Assembly (NCBI GenBank): GCA_023376005.1
Contig: CM042157.1
Coordinates: 54,451,581-54,515,580 of the forward strand
Source of the DNA: Doryteuthis pealeii
Lineage: Eukaryota > Mollusca > Cephalopoda > Myopsida > Loliginidae
Reading direction: 5' to 3'
Length of the DNA: 64,000 nt
Every line of letters begins with the position of its first letter. Positions within the stretch are counted from its first letter, which is position 1. Position numbers and translations under genes: made by a program. The notes beneath the pieces were generated by a model, which worked only from the letters and a program-made list of their open reading frames with translations, did not search any database and was not told the origin of the DNA. This document shows, one piece after another, positions 1 through 10,125 of this stretch.

Positions 1-1261
1 CCTGTTTATAATGACTGTGATCACACACAAAAAAGAAAATCATAAAACATAGTTATTAAAATAATTATTTCTTATTTTTCCTTCTCTGCTGTTATTTTTC
101 CTTCTCTGATATAGAATATCAATATCTCAATAATATTTCAAATCTGAATAAGTTAAGTTTAATTAAAAAATGTATAATTATAATTTTTAAATAATAGACA
201 CTTCTACATAAGCCTTAATAGATCCACTATATATTAAAAGTCACCTTTTTTTTTCTTCACTTCTTGAAGGAATAATTGTGTCCTACATAGGAATTTTTTT
301 TTCTCTCTCTCTTTTTCATGTTTAATGTCTGTTTAAGCTAAAGAATATTTTGAATGTCTATTCATCTTCTAATAAAATATGTTCGTTTAATTTTTCTCAT
401 TAAAGAATCAAAAAATTCAACTGAGAAATTATATTTTGCCATCTTTATTTCTTATTGTGTGATAATTATAATTTTCTCCTTCCAAAATTTTTTGAACTTC
501 ATGAATTGAATTTTCTCATATAGTAATTAGGATTTTCGAAAATGGATAATAACAATATACTAGTTCTGATAATTTCAAATGTTATTTGTTAACTGAGGTA
601 ATATCGCTATATAATATTGCATGTGTTTAAAAGCAAACATGAAAATAGACCTAAATCAAATTGAAAATGCTTTTTTATATTTTTTTAACTTGTTGCAACT
701 AAAAAAAAAAAAAAAAAAAAACTTTAGTATTGCAGTAATTACTTGGTTTTGGGGGATTTTTTTTTATTGTTTGTTGTTGTGGGTTTTTTGTGGGTGGGTG
801 TTAAAATCAGTACCCCCCCCCAATGTTATCTTTATTTTTCTTGCGTGTCTCTTAGCAGTTAATAATTAATAAGTTTTGACTTTTTAAAGGTTTGTTCCCA
901 TATTGACATTATTAACATAAGTTTTTGATCACATGATATGTCACATATTCTCAACCCTTTAAAATTGAATCCAAAAAGGGTTCATTGTCTGACTTTTCAA
1001 TAATATATAATCTTCTGACAGACCTTTACTAGTATAACATTTCACAAAAGATTATCCACAGAGGTGTATGCATATGTTTTGAATGGATAAAAAATTGTAA
1101 TGTTTATTAAAATAGTTTTTTAAATTTTTTTTTTACTTTATATTATAATAGACTCTTTATATTTAAAAGCTTTGTTTAAGCTTTTTTGTAAATATATTTT
1201 GAAAGGCCTGATCTCAAATAATGAAAATAAATTAATAAATAAATAAAGTGATGATATATAA
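1..1261. other. AT-rich non-coding DNA
   Basis: No gene or recognisable transposon is seen. The stretch is A/T-dominated with a run of 21 A at 701-721 and 9 C at 813-821. A reading frame at 621-869 passes straight through the poly-A as a lysine run and ends in a hydrophobic T-rich stretch, so it is not credible as a gene. Confidence 0.7.
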
Positions 1262-1388
1262 GGGAATGCTGTAAAGTTCTTGGCCAGACCAAGATGACAG
1301 TGACCTAGAGACATGAAACATACATGTTATTTCATATATTCAATCTACAGCACAAAACATTTGGCACATCCTTATCAAGTTTCTTTAA
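1262..1388 (+). mobile_element. Mariner-type miniature element M-c, fragment
   Basis: Starts with a GCTGTAAAGTTCTTGGCC-like terminal motif and continues with the same body as copies at 1604, 54231 and 62670 (ACCAAGATGACAGTGACCTAGAG, then the TTTGGCACATCC and CAAGTTTCTTT blocks). Only one end is recognisable. The full copy at 62670-62877 has both inverted termini, which is the basis for calling this a TIR element. Confidence 0.55.
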
Positions 1389-1414
1389 CCATTGAAAACG
1401 AAAAAAAAACTTAA

Positions 1415-1532
1415 GTGATTCATACTTTTCCTAAGGGCATTAGCACAAAGTGAAAGGCAAACAGATTCAAATTGGATTTGAACTCAGATTGCCAATTCCA
1501 TTTTCAATAACTGTTACACAAAGTGCACCTCA
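1415..1532 (-). mobile_element. SINE-B, head fragment
   Basis: Read on the minus strand, this is the tRNA-like head and first part of the body of SINE-B. A box-A-like TGTAACAGTTATTG lies near 1510-1525 and a box-B-like GTTCAAATCC lies near 1478-1488, followed by the shared block ending in AAGTATGAATC. The rest of the body and tail are missing. Confidence 0.6.
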
Positions 1533-1603
1533 AAGGACATTTGAGGGATATTATATTGCACAATTAGTTCAAAGTGTGTGTGTGTGTGTGATACATAATA
1601 CAT

Positions 1604-1757
1604 ACAGAGTACTGAAAAGTTCTAGACCTGACCAAGAAGAAAATGAGCTAGACTCTTAAAATGTACGTTATTCTATATATTCATCCTCAAGTTCAATACA
1701 CTCCATGCTTCATTTCTCAAGTTTCTTTGGCCCTTCCAAATGATCCAATTAAAAAAA
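1604..1757 (+). mobile_element. Mariner-type miniature element M-c, fragment
   Basis: Second M-c copy, opening with ACTGAAAAGTTCTAGACC and containing the shared ATATATTCATCCTCAAGTTC and CAAGTTTCTTTGGCCC blocks. It lies 0.2 kb from the first copy with a SINE-B head and a short (GT)n run (about 1574-1590) between them. The right terminus is not clear. Confidence 0.55.
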
Positions 1758-1760
1758 GTT

Positions 1761-1781
1761 ATATCTATCTATCTATCTATG

Positions 1782-1866
<85 letters not shown>
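1761..1866. repeat. (CTAT)n then (TA)n microsatellite
   Basis: About 17 CTAT-type units (one GTAT variant) run from 1762 to 1830 and pass directly into a (TA)n array to about 1866. The reading frame across it (YLSIYLSI...) is a translation of the repeat. Confidence 0.95.
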
Positions 1867-1867
<1 letters not shown>

Positions 1868-1869
1868 CC

Positions 1870-2469
1870 TAATCATTAACTTTGTTGGCTATGGTAAGTC
1901 CTTTAGGCCATTCTAAATGCAGCCTTTGTTTTCCTTTGTCATATTCAAAGCTAAATCCTAAAATGTGCTAATTGTTGATTACTTTGCTTCAAATCCACCA
2001 TATTTAAAACTCAGTGACATCAGGGATGATTTTTATTAATACCTTTCATAGTAAATCATCCACTTTTGTCCCATAATAATTTAAGAAATGCCAAATCTGA
2101 TTGAGCTACAGAATTTAAAAAATAATGACTATAAATAATAAAATATATTACTATTCTTGACTACTGATAATCCCTTTTGTCTTAGCTTTGACAAGTTTTA
2201 GATTATAAAAAAAAATTGCAAAATTTGATATTTAGCCTTTACAAACACTGTCCACATTATCACAATTCTTGAATTTGTTAATACAGCAAATAGCTAAAAC
2301 TAAGCTATAGGATAACTGATAGAGTAGTAGTAAAGTCAGTGGGCAGCAATAAGAAAAGTTGAAATTTTGCCTTCGTACTATGGTTATAAAAAAGTTATTT
2401 TTATTTTTACCATTAGATAGCATTAGGAGTGCTTAGTTTCCATTGATAGCTGTCATATCAGCATACTTT

Positions 2470-2508
<39 letters not shown>

Positions 2509-3342
2509 TATAAATATCTGATTCAACCATATCTATATGGATAATGTGTCTTGTGCCTCTATATAATATTTGTAAATAGAGCAGAACTTCATTATCCAAG
2601 GTAATAGATTTCAAGATGCCTCTTCATGATAGTTTGAAATGTGTGGATGAATCATCTAGGTATCAAAAGATTTTTCTCTGCATTTTTTAAAATTCTGGTA
2701 AAATTTTAAAATTCTTTACTTAAGTTTGTTTAAGTTTTTTCTTGTTTTTGGTAGGATAAAAGCCTATTCTTTTTGTCTAAAGAATATGATATCATTCTAT
2801 TTAAAATTTGGCCCAAAAATGAATTCCATGTTTACCGTTAGATGGCACTAGAAGCATTTAATTTCCTTTAACTTCATTTAAAAATGATCACTTTTGATTG
2901 TACTGTCATGTCAAGATGATTTTTTCTATTTTTGTCAGAATTGTTATATTTTTATTTATTAATTTTAATTTTGATAGAAGAAAATAAGTAATATTTTCAG
3001 CATATTGTGCCTTTTTTATTTTGAGAAAGGTAAAAATGTGACTGAAGTGCAAAAAAAAAAAAAAAAGAAAAAGATTTGTATAGTTTAAGAAGGTACTGTG
3101 AATAATCAAATGTGTCAAAAGTGGTTTATAAAGTTCCCTGTTAAAGATTTCCCACTAAACAATATTCCACACTTAGGTAGACCAGTTTAATTGATAGGCA
3201 TCAAATCAAGACATTGCTTGAGTGCAATAAAAATTATGAGATTGGAAAATAGCTGACACATATGGAATTATCTAAATGGAGTGTTAAAAACCATTTGCAC
3301 TTGAATGGTTGAATGTGAGTTGTTTTGACTTGAGACTTCTAC
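1870..3342. other. AT-rich non-coding DNA with poly-T
   Basis: No gene seen. It contains a run of 30 T (2472-2501) and an A run at about 3050-3065. A ~34-bp motif (TTACC.TTAGAT.GCA.TAG) occurs at about 2409-2443 and again at about 2829-2864, suggesting two copies of a short unclassified repeat. Confidence 0.65.
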
Positions 3343-3480
3343 ATACAGTATTGGACAAAAAGAAAATGAAACCATTTTTTACTGTAGCCACAAATTTTAA
3401 TGAAATTTCAATGGCTTAGTCATACATAGGTTGCTAATAAGTTTGACATATTAATCAACTGAGAATAAACTTTATAAACT
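3343..3480 (+). mobile_element. Possible Tc1-like terminal fragment
   Basis: TACAGTATTGGACAAAAAG at about 3346-3364 resembles a Tc1-type terminal inverted repeat, which typically starts CAGT after a TA target. No matching inverted end and no transposase residue was found, so this is a weak call. Confidence 0.25.
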
Positions 3481-3660
3481 TCTAAAATGATTCTTCAATG
3501 TCTCAAGTCAATATCCATTGTTCATAATTCATGGTCACAAAATGGAGGCAAAACTTCAAATCTAAAATGGCCAACACTCAATTGGCATTTTATAGGAATT
3601 GGAAGATTTATTTTTCACAATGCAATGGCCAATTGCTATATATTTCCGGCCAAAAACTGC

Positions 3661-3830
3661 ATGAATCCATCACCCCTCCCCCAGCTATGTGTAAATAGTA
3701 GGGTGGACTAGGTTATTTAGCCTTGGTTAGACAACCAGTCTAGGAGAAGGAAAACTAAATCTGAACTAGCTGTATTAAAAATTGACCTTGTGTCATATCC
3801 TGCTTGTAGTGGAGGGGTTAGGTAAATACA
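3661..3830 (+). mobile_element. SINE-B, 5'-truncated
   Basis: Carries the SINE-B body (CCAGCTATG.GTAAATAGTAGG, GCAACCAGTCTAGGAGAAGG) and the standard tail ATTGACCTTGTGTCATATCC ... GGGGTTAGGTAAATACA. The tRNA-like head is missing. The tail abuts the R123 repeat. Confidence 0.75.
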
Positions 3831-3950
3831 TTTTCAAATCTTACTGTTGAGATGAATTTTCAGTTTAGGAAACCAGGAAAATCACACAGAACTCAGAGGT
3901 CTGCTGAATATGGTGAGTGCTGCACTTGTACAATCCTGTGTTTCACAAAA
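3827..3950 (+). repeat. R123 repeat, copy 1
   Basis: A ~123-bp block nearly identical to 6104-6226 (a few differences, most near the left end). It includes AATATGGTGAGTGCTGCAC, which looks like a splice donor (ATG/GTGAGT), and ends CCTGTGTTTCACAAAA. A reading frame of about 33 codons is shared by both copies. A weaker match to the last ~27 bp lies at about 32175-32205 on the minus strand, so this is probably an interspersed family rather than a simple local duplication. Confidence 0.7.
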
Positions 3951-4035
3951 GAATTAAATTCAAAAACAGTTGTTCTCCCCTTACAAATTGACCTTGTGTC
4001 ACATCCTACCTGTGGTGGAAGTTTAGGTAAATATA
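3951..4035 (+). mobile_element. SINE-B, tail fragment
   Basis: Only the last ~85 bp of SINE-B is present, from the ATTCAAA..CAGTTGT block through ATTGACCTTGTGTCACATCC to GGTAAATATA. It sits directly behind R123 copy 1, so R123 separates two SINE-B pieces. Confidence 0.7.
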
Positions 4036-4970
4036 GCCATAATCCAATATAAAAATGACACCCACAGGAAGGTAGATCTTTAAAATGTTTAATGTTTTGG
4101 AGAACATATCTATCTTATATTACTAACAAGAAGCGTGCAGAATTCATGAAAATGATGCAAGTTGGTGGGAAATGTTGATTTAAAAAAAAAGATAAACAGC
4201 ATATTAACAGTTAGTTTAAGATATAAATTAGTATTTATTTTATTTGATTTTGTTAACTCGTTTTAGAAATGTTCAGTTTTTTAAAATCTATTTTAAAATC
4301 CGTTTAATGGTAAATCTGTAAATTTGACAGTTTCGTTTGGAAAGATTTGTTGATTTCTGAATCTAAAGAAAATTGTCCGTTTTTGTTATCTGATGGTTGA
4401 ATGATCAGATTGAAATTGTTTTTTGTTTTGTTTTTTTTTGTTTTTTTTGTAAGTTGAATTTTGTCACCTTTAAGAGACTCTATGGATGCAAATACCTGTA
4501 CTTAAATAGTCTCATAAAATATGTTTTTAAGAGATTTAACTTAAAACTTAATATTTTATTATTTTTAATCAATATTTATAATCTGCTAATTGTTATTATT
4601 CATTATTATTTATTTATTTTTCCTTAATTTTTCTTTATTATCTTATGGATTGATTATAATCAATTTTATTGTTTTATCAGGATTTTTATTGTTCTTATCT
4701 TCCATTTGTTTATCTTGGATATTATTTGAACGTTACTACTTACTCTCTTGTATTTTTAAGTTTTTCTTGTTATTCATTATAAGCCAATAGAATGACAAAT
4801 ATTTATGATATTTTAATTTTTTATCATTGTTGTTATATAAGTAATAAGTTACTTTTGGTTTAAAATTTTTTCAAAAGATGAATTCTGTAAAATTTTGTAG
4901 ATCTGTAAAATCTTATTCAGAAGGTCAGAAAACCAAAATGGTTTCATGACCTTCCAAATAAACTGTATGA
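4036..4970. other. AT-rich non-coding DNA
   Basis: Very T-rich in 4397-4790, where frames read as hydrophobic F/L/I/Y strings. No gene, repeat family or RNA was recognised. Confidence 0.65.
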
Positions 4971-4971
4971 G

Positions 4972-5110
4972 ATATGTTCAAAAAGTATTGAGTCTAAAAC
5001 TGTATTTACCAAAACAGAAATCAACAATGAATGAAACATGAATTTTCTTCAAAATAGTCCTCTTGGCATTTAATACATTTATTCCAATGAATTTTCCAAT
5101 TGTCAAAGCA
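4972..5110 (-). pseudogene. Mariner transposase C-terminal scrap (M-f)
   Basis: On the minus strand the frame contains NWKIHWNKCIKCQEDYFEE, which fits the C-terminal tail of Tc1/mariner transposases (pattern W..CI...G.YFE), followed by a stop. The outer end (ATGTTCAAAAAGTATTG on the plus strand, about 4975) looks like a mariner TIR. The upstream part of the gene is lost where the gypsy-like sequence begins. Confidence 0.55.
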
Positions 5111-5111
5111 C

Positions 5112-6102
5112 CTATGGAACTTCTTTTTTGATATTATTATAATAAATGAACAGAAAATCCGTCAGTTTAGACAGCCGGATCTCTCCACCAAAAAGAGATG
5201 TTCTCCCAGCTACCAAAGTCCTCTGACCAAGTCCTAGCCGCTTGCAACAATTTTTTCTAGCAGTCCCTCGCCAAAGCTCACTCGTCTCTTCTTCCTTGTT
5301 GTAGGTCAATGCTCTCGTCAGCAAGCTCAGAACGCAACTATCTTGGTGTGTTAAGGCAGGTCTTAAATAATCATAGGTAGTCCGACGTCAAGCTGGCGGA
5401 GGGCGCTTTTGTCAGGTACTTCTTCACAAAGGCAGGTAGGGGGCTCCTGCTTCTGCCCCTTCTGCGGGTGCATTGTCTGACTCAGTATCTTCTTCACGTC
5501 ATGTAACAAACTCTCTGTCCCTCTCCCAGAAGACGTTGTGTTGTTGGAGTTTTCTTCCGATGTGGTGACACAGTGGTGTGGGCGCAGATCCTTTATGTGG
5601 CGGGGTATCCTGTCCACCAGAATTGACTGTTGGCTGGTTATTTTGGTCACCTCACCCCTGCCGAACTTCATGGTCTCTACGGCACCTTGACCCACACGCG
5701 ATCTCCAACTTGGTAAGAGCTGTGCTTGGGACCTGAAGACGCTGTCGCAGAATTAACCCCCTTCACCCTTTGTATTGATAGATCCTGTTGGTGGGCACAG
5801 TGGAGGGTGATATGTCATCTCTGGTTGTGATGTTATACTAGTAGACAACCTTCTGTATGGAACAGTGCATCCTGGCCACAATTCATTTCACCGTGTGGTG
5901 ACATTGCTCCACTATGCCATTCCTGGCTGGGGTGTATGCTCAATGGAATTGTAAGTGAATTCCCCACTCATGTGCAAAAGCTTGGAACACTTTGCTGCAG
6001 AAGGCTGTGTTGTTGTCCGTAAGGATCTTGTGAGGTGGGCCACACTTGAAGAACACCGCCTCCAACTGGTGAATCATACTTGCCGAGTCTTGTTGCGCCA
6101 AC
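5112..6102 (-). pseudogene. Ty3/gypsy-like integrase relic
   Basis: Read on the minus strand from about 6040 downward, the frame shows integrase-core features: a TDN motif with the second catalytic Asp, a WGI block, then PARNGIVE with the catalytic Glu and a following H..VK. This is established gypsy-type integrase architecture. Further on come a VGDRVWVK motif (about 5690-5715), a GRG.V block and RIPRHIKDLRP (within the frame 5363-5695). At least four in-frame stops and one or more frame changes break the core, and the first catalytic Asp and everything upstream (RT, RNase H) are absent. The GC content is visibly higher than its surroundings, suggesting a more recent arrival than the neighbouring AT-rich DNA. 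The 5112-5360 part has no recognised motif and may be 3' non-coding sequence of the element. No LTR pair was identified. Confidence 0.75.
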
Positions 6103-6103
6103 T

Positions 6104-6226
6104 TACATTCTCAAATTTACTGTTGAGATAAATTTTCAGTTTAGGAAACCAGGAAAATCACACAGAACTCAGAGGTCTGCTGAATATGGTGAGTGCTGCA
6201 CTTGTACAATCCTGTGTTTCACAAAA
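6104..6226 (+). repeat. R123 repeat, copy 2
   Basis: Near-identical to 3827-3950 and in the same orientation, about 2.3 kb away. It abuts the broken upstream edge of the gypsy integrase relic. It could be a boundary element of that retroelement, but copy 1 is not at the other edge, so an LTR interpretation is not supported. Confidence 0.7.
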
Positions 6227-6284
6227 AGTTCAAAATGTATTGAAATTGGTTTCATAGTTTTCTTCAAATTGGCACTGATTCATC

Positions 6285-6490
6285 CAGATTTCATCTAGAC
6301 ATCCTCACCTCAAATTTCTCAGCTGTGTACACATCTAGTCAGTAATCTAGACATCTAGAAATCATCAACTTGTTATGTAAGTTGCTCAGCTGTGCATGGA
6401 TCTAGACAGTAATCTAGATGTCTAGACATCATCACTTCATTATATAAGTTGCTCAGCTGTGCACATATCTTCTATCAATCTAAAAATTTA
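6285..6490 (+). repeat. 67-bp minisatellite, about 3 units
   Basis: CTCAGCTGTG recurs at 6318, 6385 and 6452, an exact 67-bp period. Each unit carries ATCTAGACAGTAATCTAGA-type sequence, then CATCATCA.TT and ATAAGTTG. The middle unit contains the near-palindrome TCTAGATGTCTAGA. The first and last units are partial. Confidence 0.8.
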
Positions 6491-6655
6491 AAAAAAGAAA
6501 TTAAACCTTGTCTTGATATATTTTTGTCATGCCTCAAATATTTAGAGAGTATCGTCATAACTCACTTACAATTTTGATATTAGGATTTCAGTTTCAATTC
6601 TTATTCATATAAACAAGAAGCATTATTTGAATTTTAGAAAAATACTGTATTTCCT

Positions 6656-6702
6656 GTGCAAGGGATACAGTTAGCATATTCTAAGCCCCACCAACAGGGC
6701 TG
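6656..6702 (-). mobile_element. Family C, 5' fragment
   Basis: The reverse complement reads AGCCCTGTTGGTGGGGCTTA followed by GAATATGCTAACTGTATCC, the standard beginning of family C seen at 11131, 38541, 54381 and 59503. Confidence 0.6.
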
Positions 6703-6709
6703 TTTTTAA

Positions 6710-6864
6710 TCTGATCTATACAGTAAAGGTTCTGGGAGCTGACAGTAAGTGTGGCGCTCCACCTCAACAAAACAATCTCCCTGATCTAGTGTTAGCAAAA
6801 AGTGGATAGACTCCCTTGCTGTTCAGCTGATACTGTCAATAGACAACTCCAAAGACTTTACTAC
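6710..6864 (+). mobile_element. SINE-A, 5'-truncated
   Basis: Body and 3' end of SINE-A only (GTGGCGCTCCACCTCAACAA, ACAATCTCCCTGATCTAGTG, GGATAGACTCCCTTGCTG). The tRNA-like head is missing, as expected for 5' truncation during reverse transcription. Confidence 0.75.
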
Positions 6865-7036
6865 TATGGTATCTTATGCCTTTTTCTTAATTTTTTGCAA
6901 CTTTGTTGTTTTTTATGGTTATTTGACAAGTTTATTTTATCTTTTGCTTTCTTAGTAATATTTCTGGTAATTTCCTTGAATTTTTAGTTACATTTGGTTT
7001 AAAATGATAAAAAGATACTTACAAAGTAGTCTTGTA

Positions 7037-7564
7037 CTAGGGTGAGTCAAAAAGTAATGCCATTTTGTTTAGGACAGGTTTGATTACAAACACAAGAACA
7101 TGTATCATACATCAAAATGAAGCTGGTCCTCTGTGGATCACATACCTACTTCTCCACATAGTCACTGTTTCTCTCAATGTTCCACCTTCAAATATGAGCA
7201 TGTATCCCTCTCCGTAAAATTATGTTGACCCACTTTGAGCCGCTTCTTCACTACAGATTTCACTTCCCCGTCACTGGAATAATGTTTGCCTCTCAAACTC
7301 TCTTTCATGGGACCAAAGAGGTGCTAAATCTGGTGAGTATGGAGAATGAGGTAAAGTTGTCCACCAAAATGAGGTGATTGTCTCCCTTGTCCTGATACTT
7401 GTGTGTGGTCAAGCATTGTTATGCAGTAGGAGGATATTGTCAATTGGCAAGTTGGGTTTTATTTGTCGGGTTGTTGCTCTGAGCCTTGTTAGGGTCTTAA
7501 TGTAGGCCTTAGTTTTATAAAAAATGAAATAAAGAAAATGGCATTACTTTTTGACTAGCCCTTG
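7037..7564 (-). mobile_element. Mariner element M-a, internally deleted, both TIRs
   Basis: A 528-bp element with TA on each side (7035-7036 and 7565-7566). The termini are inverted repeats sharing AGTCAAAAAGTAATGCCATTTT with about three mismatches over 32 bp. On the minus strand the interior encodes a decayed mariner C-terminus: SPYSPDLAP carrying the third catalytic Asp (about 7325-7345) and then RNSDYVEK and a stop (about 7140-7170). Only about 0.5 kb remains of the usual ~1.3 kb, so the N-terminal DNA-binding and first catalytic parts are gone and it cannot be autonomous. Confidence 0.85.
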
Positions 7565-7566
7565 TA

Positions 7567-8218
7567 GAAAATAGCTTTATAACTTAGAGTTTTCGTTATT
7601 TATTTCTCTAAATATCTCTATTTGTAAAGTTTCATAAAAAAAAAGGAAAAATTTTTGAGTTAACATGTTTTAGGATCTTCAGCATGAAGCTGACAATTTT
7701 TGAAGCAGTTGTTATTTCTTTTAAAAATATGCAAATTGAATCACGTAGTTTGCTCATCTTGTTTATGGTAAAAGAAAGAAACTAGCAATTTTTTTTTTTT
7801 TCCCCCCCATCTTTATTTTCCTTTTTGCTGAATAGCACAGATTAAGTTTTTTTGAGATACAGAAAGATGCTTTTATTTCTGTAGTTTAACTACTGCAATA
7901 ACAAATCCTTCTTTTTTTGAATTGTTCCCATAATATATGAAGCCATTTTAAAATTTGATTTGAAAACCTGCAAATATGATCATGAAAGATGATTATACCT
8001 GAAATTTTTTTTTTACTCACGCTACACATTTTATCTTTCTAGCATTTAAGATTTGAAGTTTTAGCTGCAACAAATAGGCAAGCATATTGATATTTACTTT
8101 AAAGTTATAAATATTGGCCACTCAGTAAGGATCTTATTCACTACTGTAGTAATTTTCTGAAAGATTAGCTTGCTAACCACTGTTCCATGGCAAAGTAAAC
8201 AAATATTATTGATCTATA
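7567..8218. other. AT-rich non-coding DNA
   Basis: Nothing beyond homopolymer runs (T/C around 7788-7808) was recognised. A short motif near 8170-8195 (CTAACCACTGTTCCATGGCAA) recurs near 9920-9940. Confidence 0.6.
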
Positions 8219-8474
8219 GGGCCAGTTTAGCTCAGTCAATAGAACATCCGGCTAGGAACCACAAGGTTCTTGGTTCGATATTGGCCCTCGCCTACTCGGC
8301 ATATGAGTAGCACATGGATCTGTGTGGTAAAGTAAGGAGCTGATGGTAGATGTGGTGCTCCACCTCAGATGCAAAAACAATCTTCTTGGTTTAGCGCTAG
8401 TGAAAAGGGGATAGACTCCCTTGCTGTCTGGCTGATACCAACTTTAGGCCATTCTGACGACTTTACTTTACTTA
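8219..8474 (+). mobile_element. SINE-A, near full length
   Basis: tRNA-like head with box A (TTAGCTCAGTCAATAGA, about 8226-8242) and box B (GGTTCGATA, about 8272-8280), then the shared tRNA-unrelated body through GCTCCACCTCAGATGCAAAA, GCGCTAGTGAAAAGGGGATA and CTTTAGGCCA. It ends in a CTTTACTTTACTTA run. A pol III-transcribed retroposon by structure. Six other copies lie in this window, in both orientations. Confidence 0.85.
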
Positions 8475-8689
8475 TATATTACTAAAATAGTCTGTGCGTG
8501 GGTGTATAACCAATATCCAGCAAAAATGGCAAATTATAGTGAGAATTTGTTTAGAGTGATGCCCTTAGAATTCTATAGCTTAAAGATTAAAGAATAATGT
8601 GAATGAATAATAATTTTGTGGTATCTTTGCGTCATTTTTTAATCATCCAAAATATAAAGATAATGAAAATGACAATAAAATGCTAATTA

Positions 8690-9175
8690 AAATTTTTAAC
8701 TACTTTCTGAATAGAAGCATCAGGATCATCATGGACAGTAGTTCCCACTGGGCCTTAATGGATTGTATAGTATTTACTAAGTTTAGTATAGACTAGCACA
8801 AAGATATCTTGTGCCAGACTATACACAATTCTTCCTCAAATCTCAGTTTCTTTTTCAGGTTTTTTGAGATGATACCAATTATTATATCACTGTACTTTTC
8901 ATATTCTATAATATTTTTATAGCTCTCTGGCAAGGTCCAGGTATCTATCCAGTTTTCCCTTTCCTACAATTTGTCTATGTGAACCACTATAACAGTAAAT
9001 TTGACAACTTCATTTCTTCTTGTTCATTAAAACAAGGCCTTATTTTCTGGTCAGGATTGGGTGATCTGTTTGTATCACAAAATCACTGAGAATTTGGTGT
9101 TTCATCTTCCAGAACTGATTCTGGTCCATGCATATACCATTTGTCTGTATCATTAAGCTTGTGTTGCTTACATAA
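8690..9175 (-). pseudogene. LINE C-terminus relic, copy 1
   Basis: On the minus strand, broken frames keep LDRYLDLAREL and the flanking DNA also found in copy 2 (GATTGGGTGATC.GTTTGTATC, CCATTTGTC). The pattern K.DKY.DL..EL matches the downstream domain of a common non-LTR reverse transcriptase family. Several stops are present. The RT catalytic domain is not present. Confidence 0.6.
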
Positions 9176-9329
9176 TTCTCAGTTGATCACCTTCCCCACT
9201 CAGTTATGCCTGCTCTTCTATGCCAGTTTGCTGCATTTGCTTCTGATCTAAAACTTACTAAAACAAGGAAGGAAAATCTATCCATCATATTGATCGATTA
9301 TAGGAATGTATATAACATAACCCACAACT

Positions 9330-9830
9330 ATGGATAATAGAATATTTATAACTGCTTATTTATCTCCAATTATTTATAGTGACAGCAAGTCTCCTCAGGT
9401 CTCCAGGACTCTTCTAAGTATTTTAGCTGATTTTAACAGTGCTGTGGTCTGGATGGTCTTGATTCTTCCTCTGATTTCCAATTCTCCCAATCTCCTTTTC
9501 AAGCCCTTGTTGACTGTTCTAAGTGCACCAATTATAATTAGTATCACTGTCATCTTCATGTTCCATAACTTTTTCAGCTCTTTGACAAGATCCAGATATT
9601 TGTCTATTTTTTGCTTTCTTTTATTTTCCCTGTCTTGTCCAGCAAAATCCACTAGTTGACAAGTTCTTTTCTTTGTTAATTAACATTAGATCTGGTCTCC
9701 AGATTGGGATTGGGTGATCCGTTTGTATCTCAAAGTCTCAGAGAATTTTATACATCTCATATTTTATGACAGATTCTGGTTTGTGCTTATTCCATTTGTC
9801 AGCATGGCCAAATTTTAGTCTCTTTCACAA
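9330..9830 (-). pseudogene. LINE C-terminus relic, copy 2
   Basis: The minus-strand frame 9395-9652 has KIDKYLDLVKELKKLW, then VILIIIGALRTV, then ALLKSAKILRRVLET and a stop. This order (KY.DL, V..VIGALGTV, ALLG.ARI.RKVLE) is the conserved C-terminal module of an invertebrate non-LTR retrotransposon ORF2, recognised from memory of the family. It lacks the RT domain. It is followed on the plus-strand side by a (ATC)n run. Together with copy 1 it suggests two insertions or a duplication of the same 3' end. Confidence 0.7.
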
Positions 9831-9833
9831 TTC

Positions 9834-10115
9834 CCATCATCATCATCATCATCATCATCATTATGAAGCCTCTACCTAAAATGACCTTATTATCAAGAGC
9901 TTGTAAGAATTGCATATTAACCATTGTTCCATGGCAATGTTCATGGCCACTAACATATTCATTCATTCCCGCTATAACTTTAATCATTATCATTGTTAAG
10001 TCTATTTCACGTTATCATCATCATTATTATTTCATGCTATCATCATCATCATTATTTCACACTATCATCATCATCATTATCATCACCATCTTCATTATCC
10101 ATCATGACTGCTATG
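9834..10115. repeat. (ATC)n-rich tract
   Basis: A clean (ATC)9-type run at 9834-9861 and imperfect ATC/ATT trinucleotides at 10013-10115, with a short repeated TTTCATGCTATCATCATC block. The His/Met-rich frames in this region are artefacts of the repeat. Confidence 0.85.
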
Positions 10116-10125
10116 ATAACAAGTA

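Noticed and set aside
3827..6226. R123 copies as the two LTRs of the gypsy-like element
   Set aside because: Only one copy touches the integrase relic; the other is more than 1 kb beyond its downstream edge, with unrelated mariner and SINE sequence between. TG...CA ends are not evident.
9330..9659. 109-codon plus-strand frame
   Set aside because: It is the antisense shadow of the LINE C-terminal frame on the minus strand, which has family motifs.
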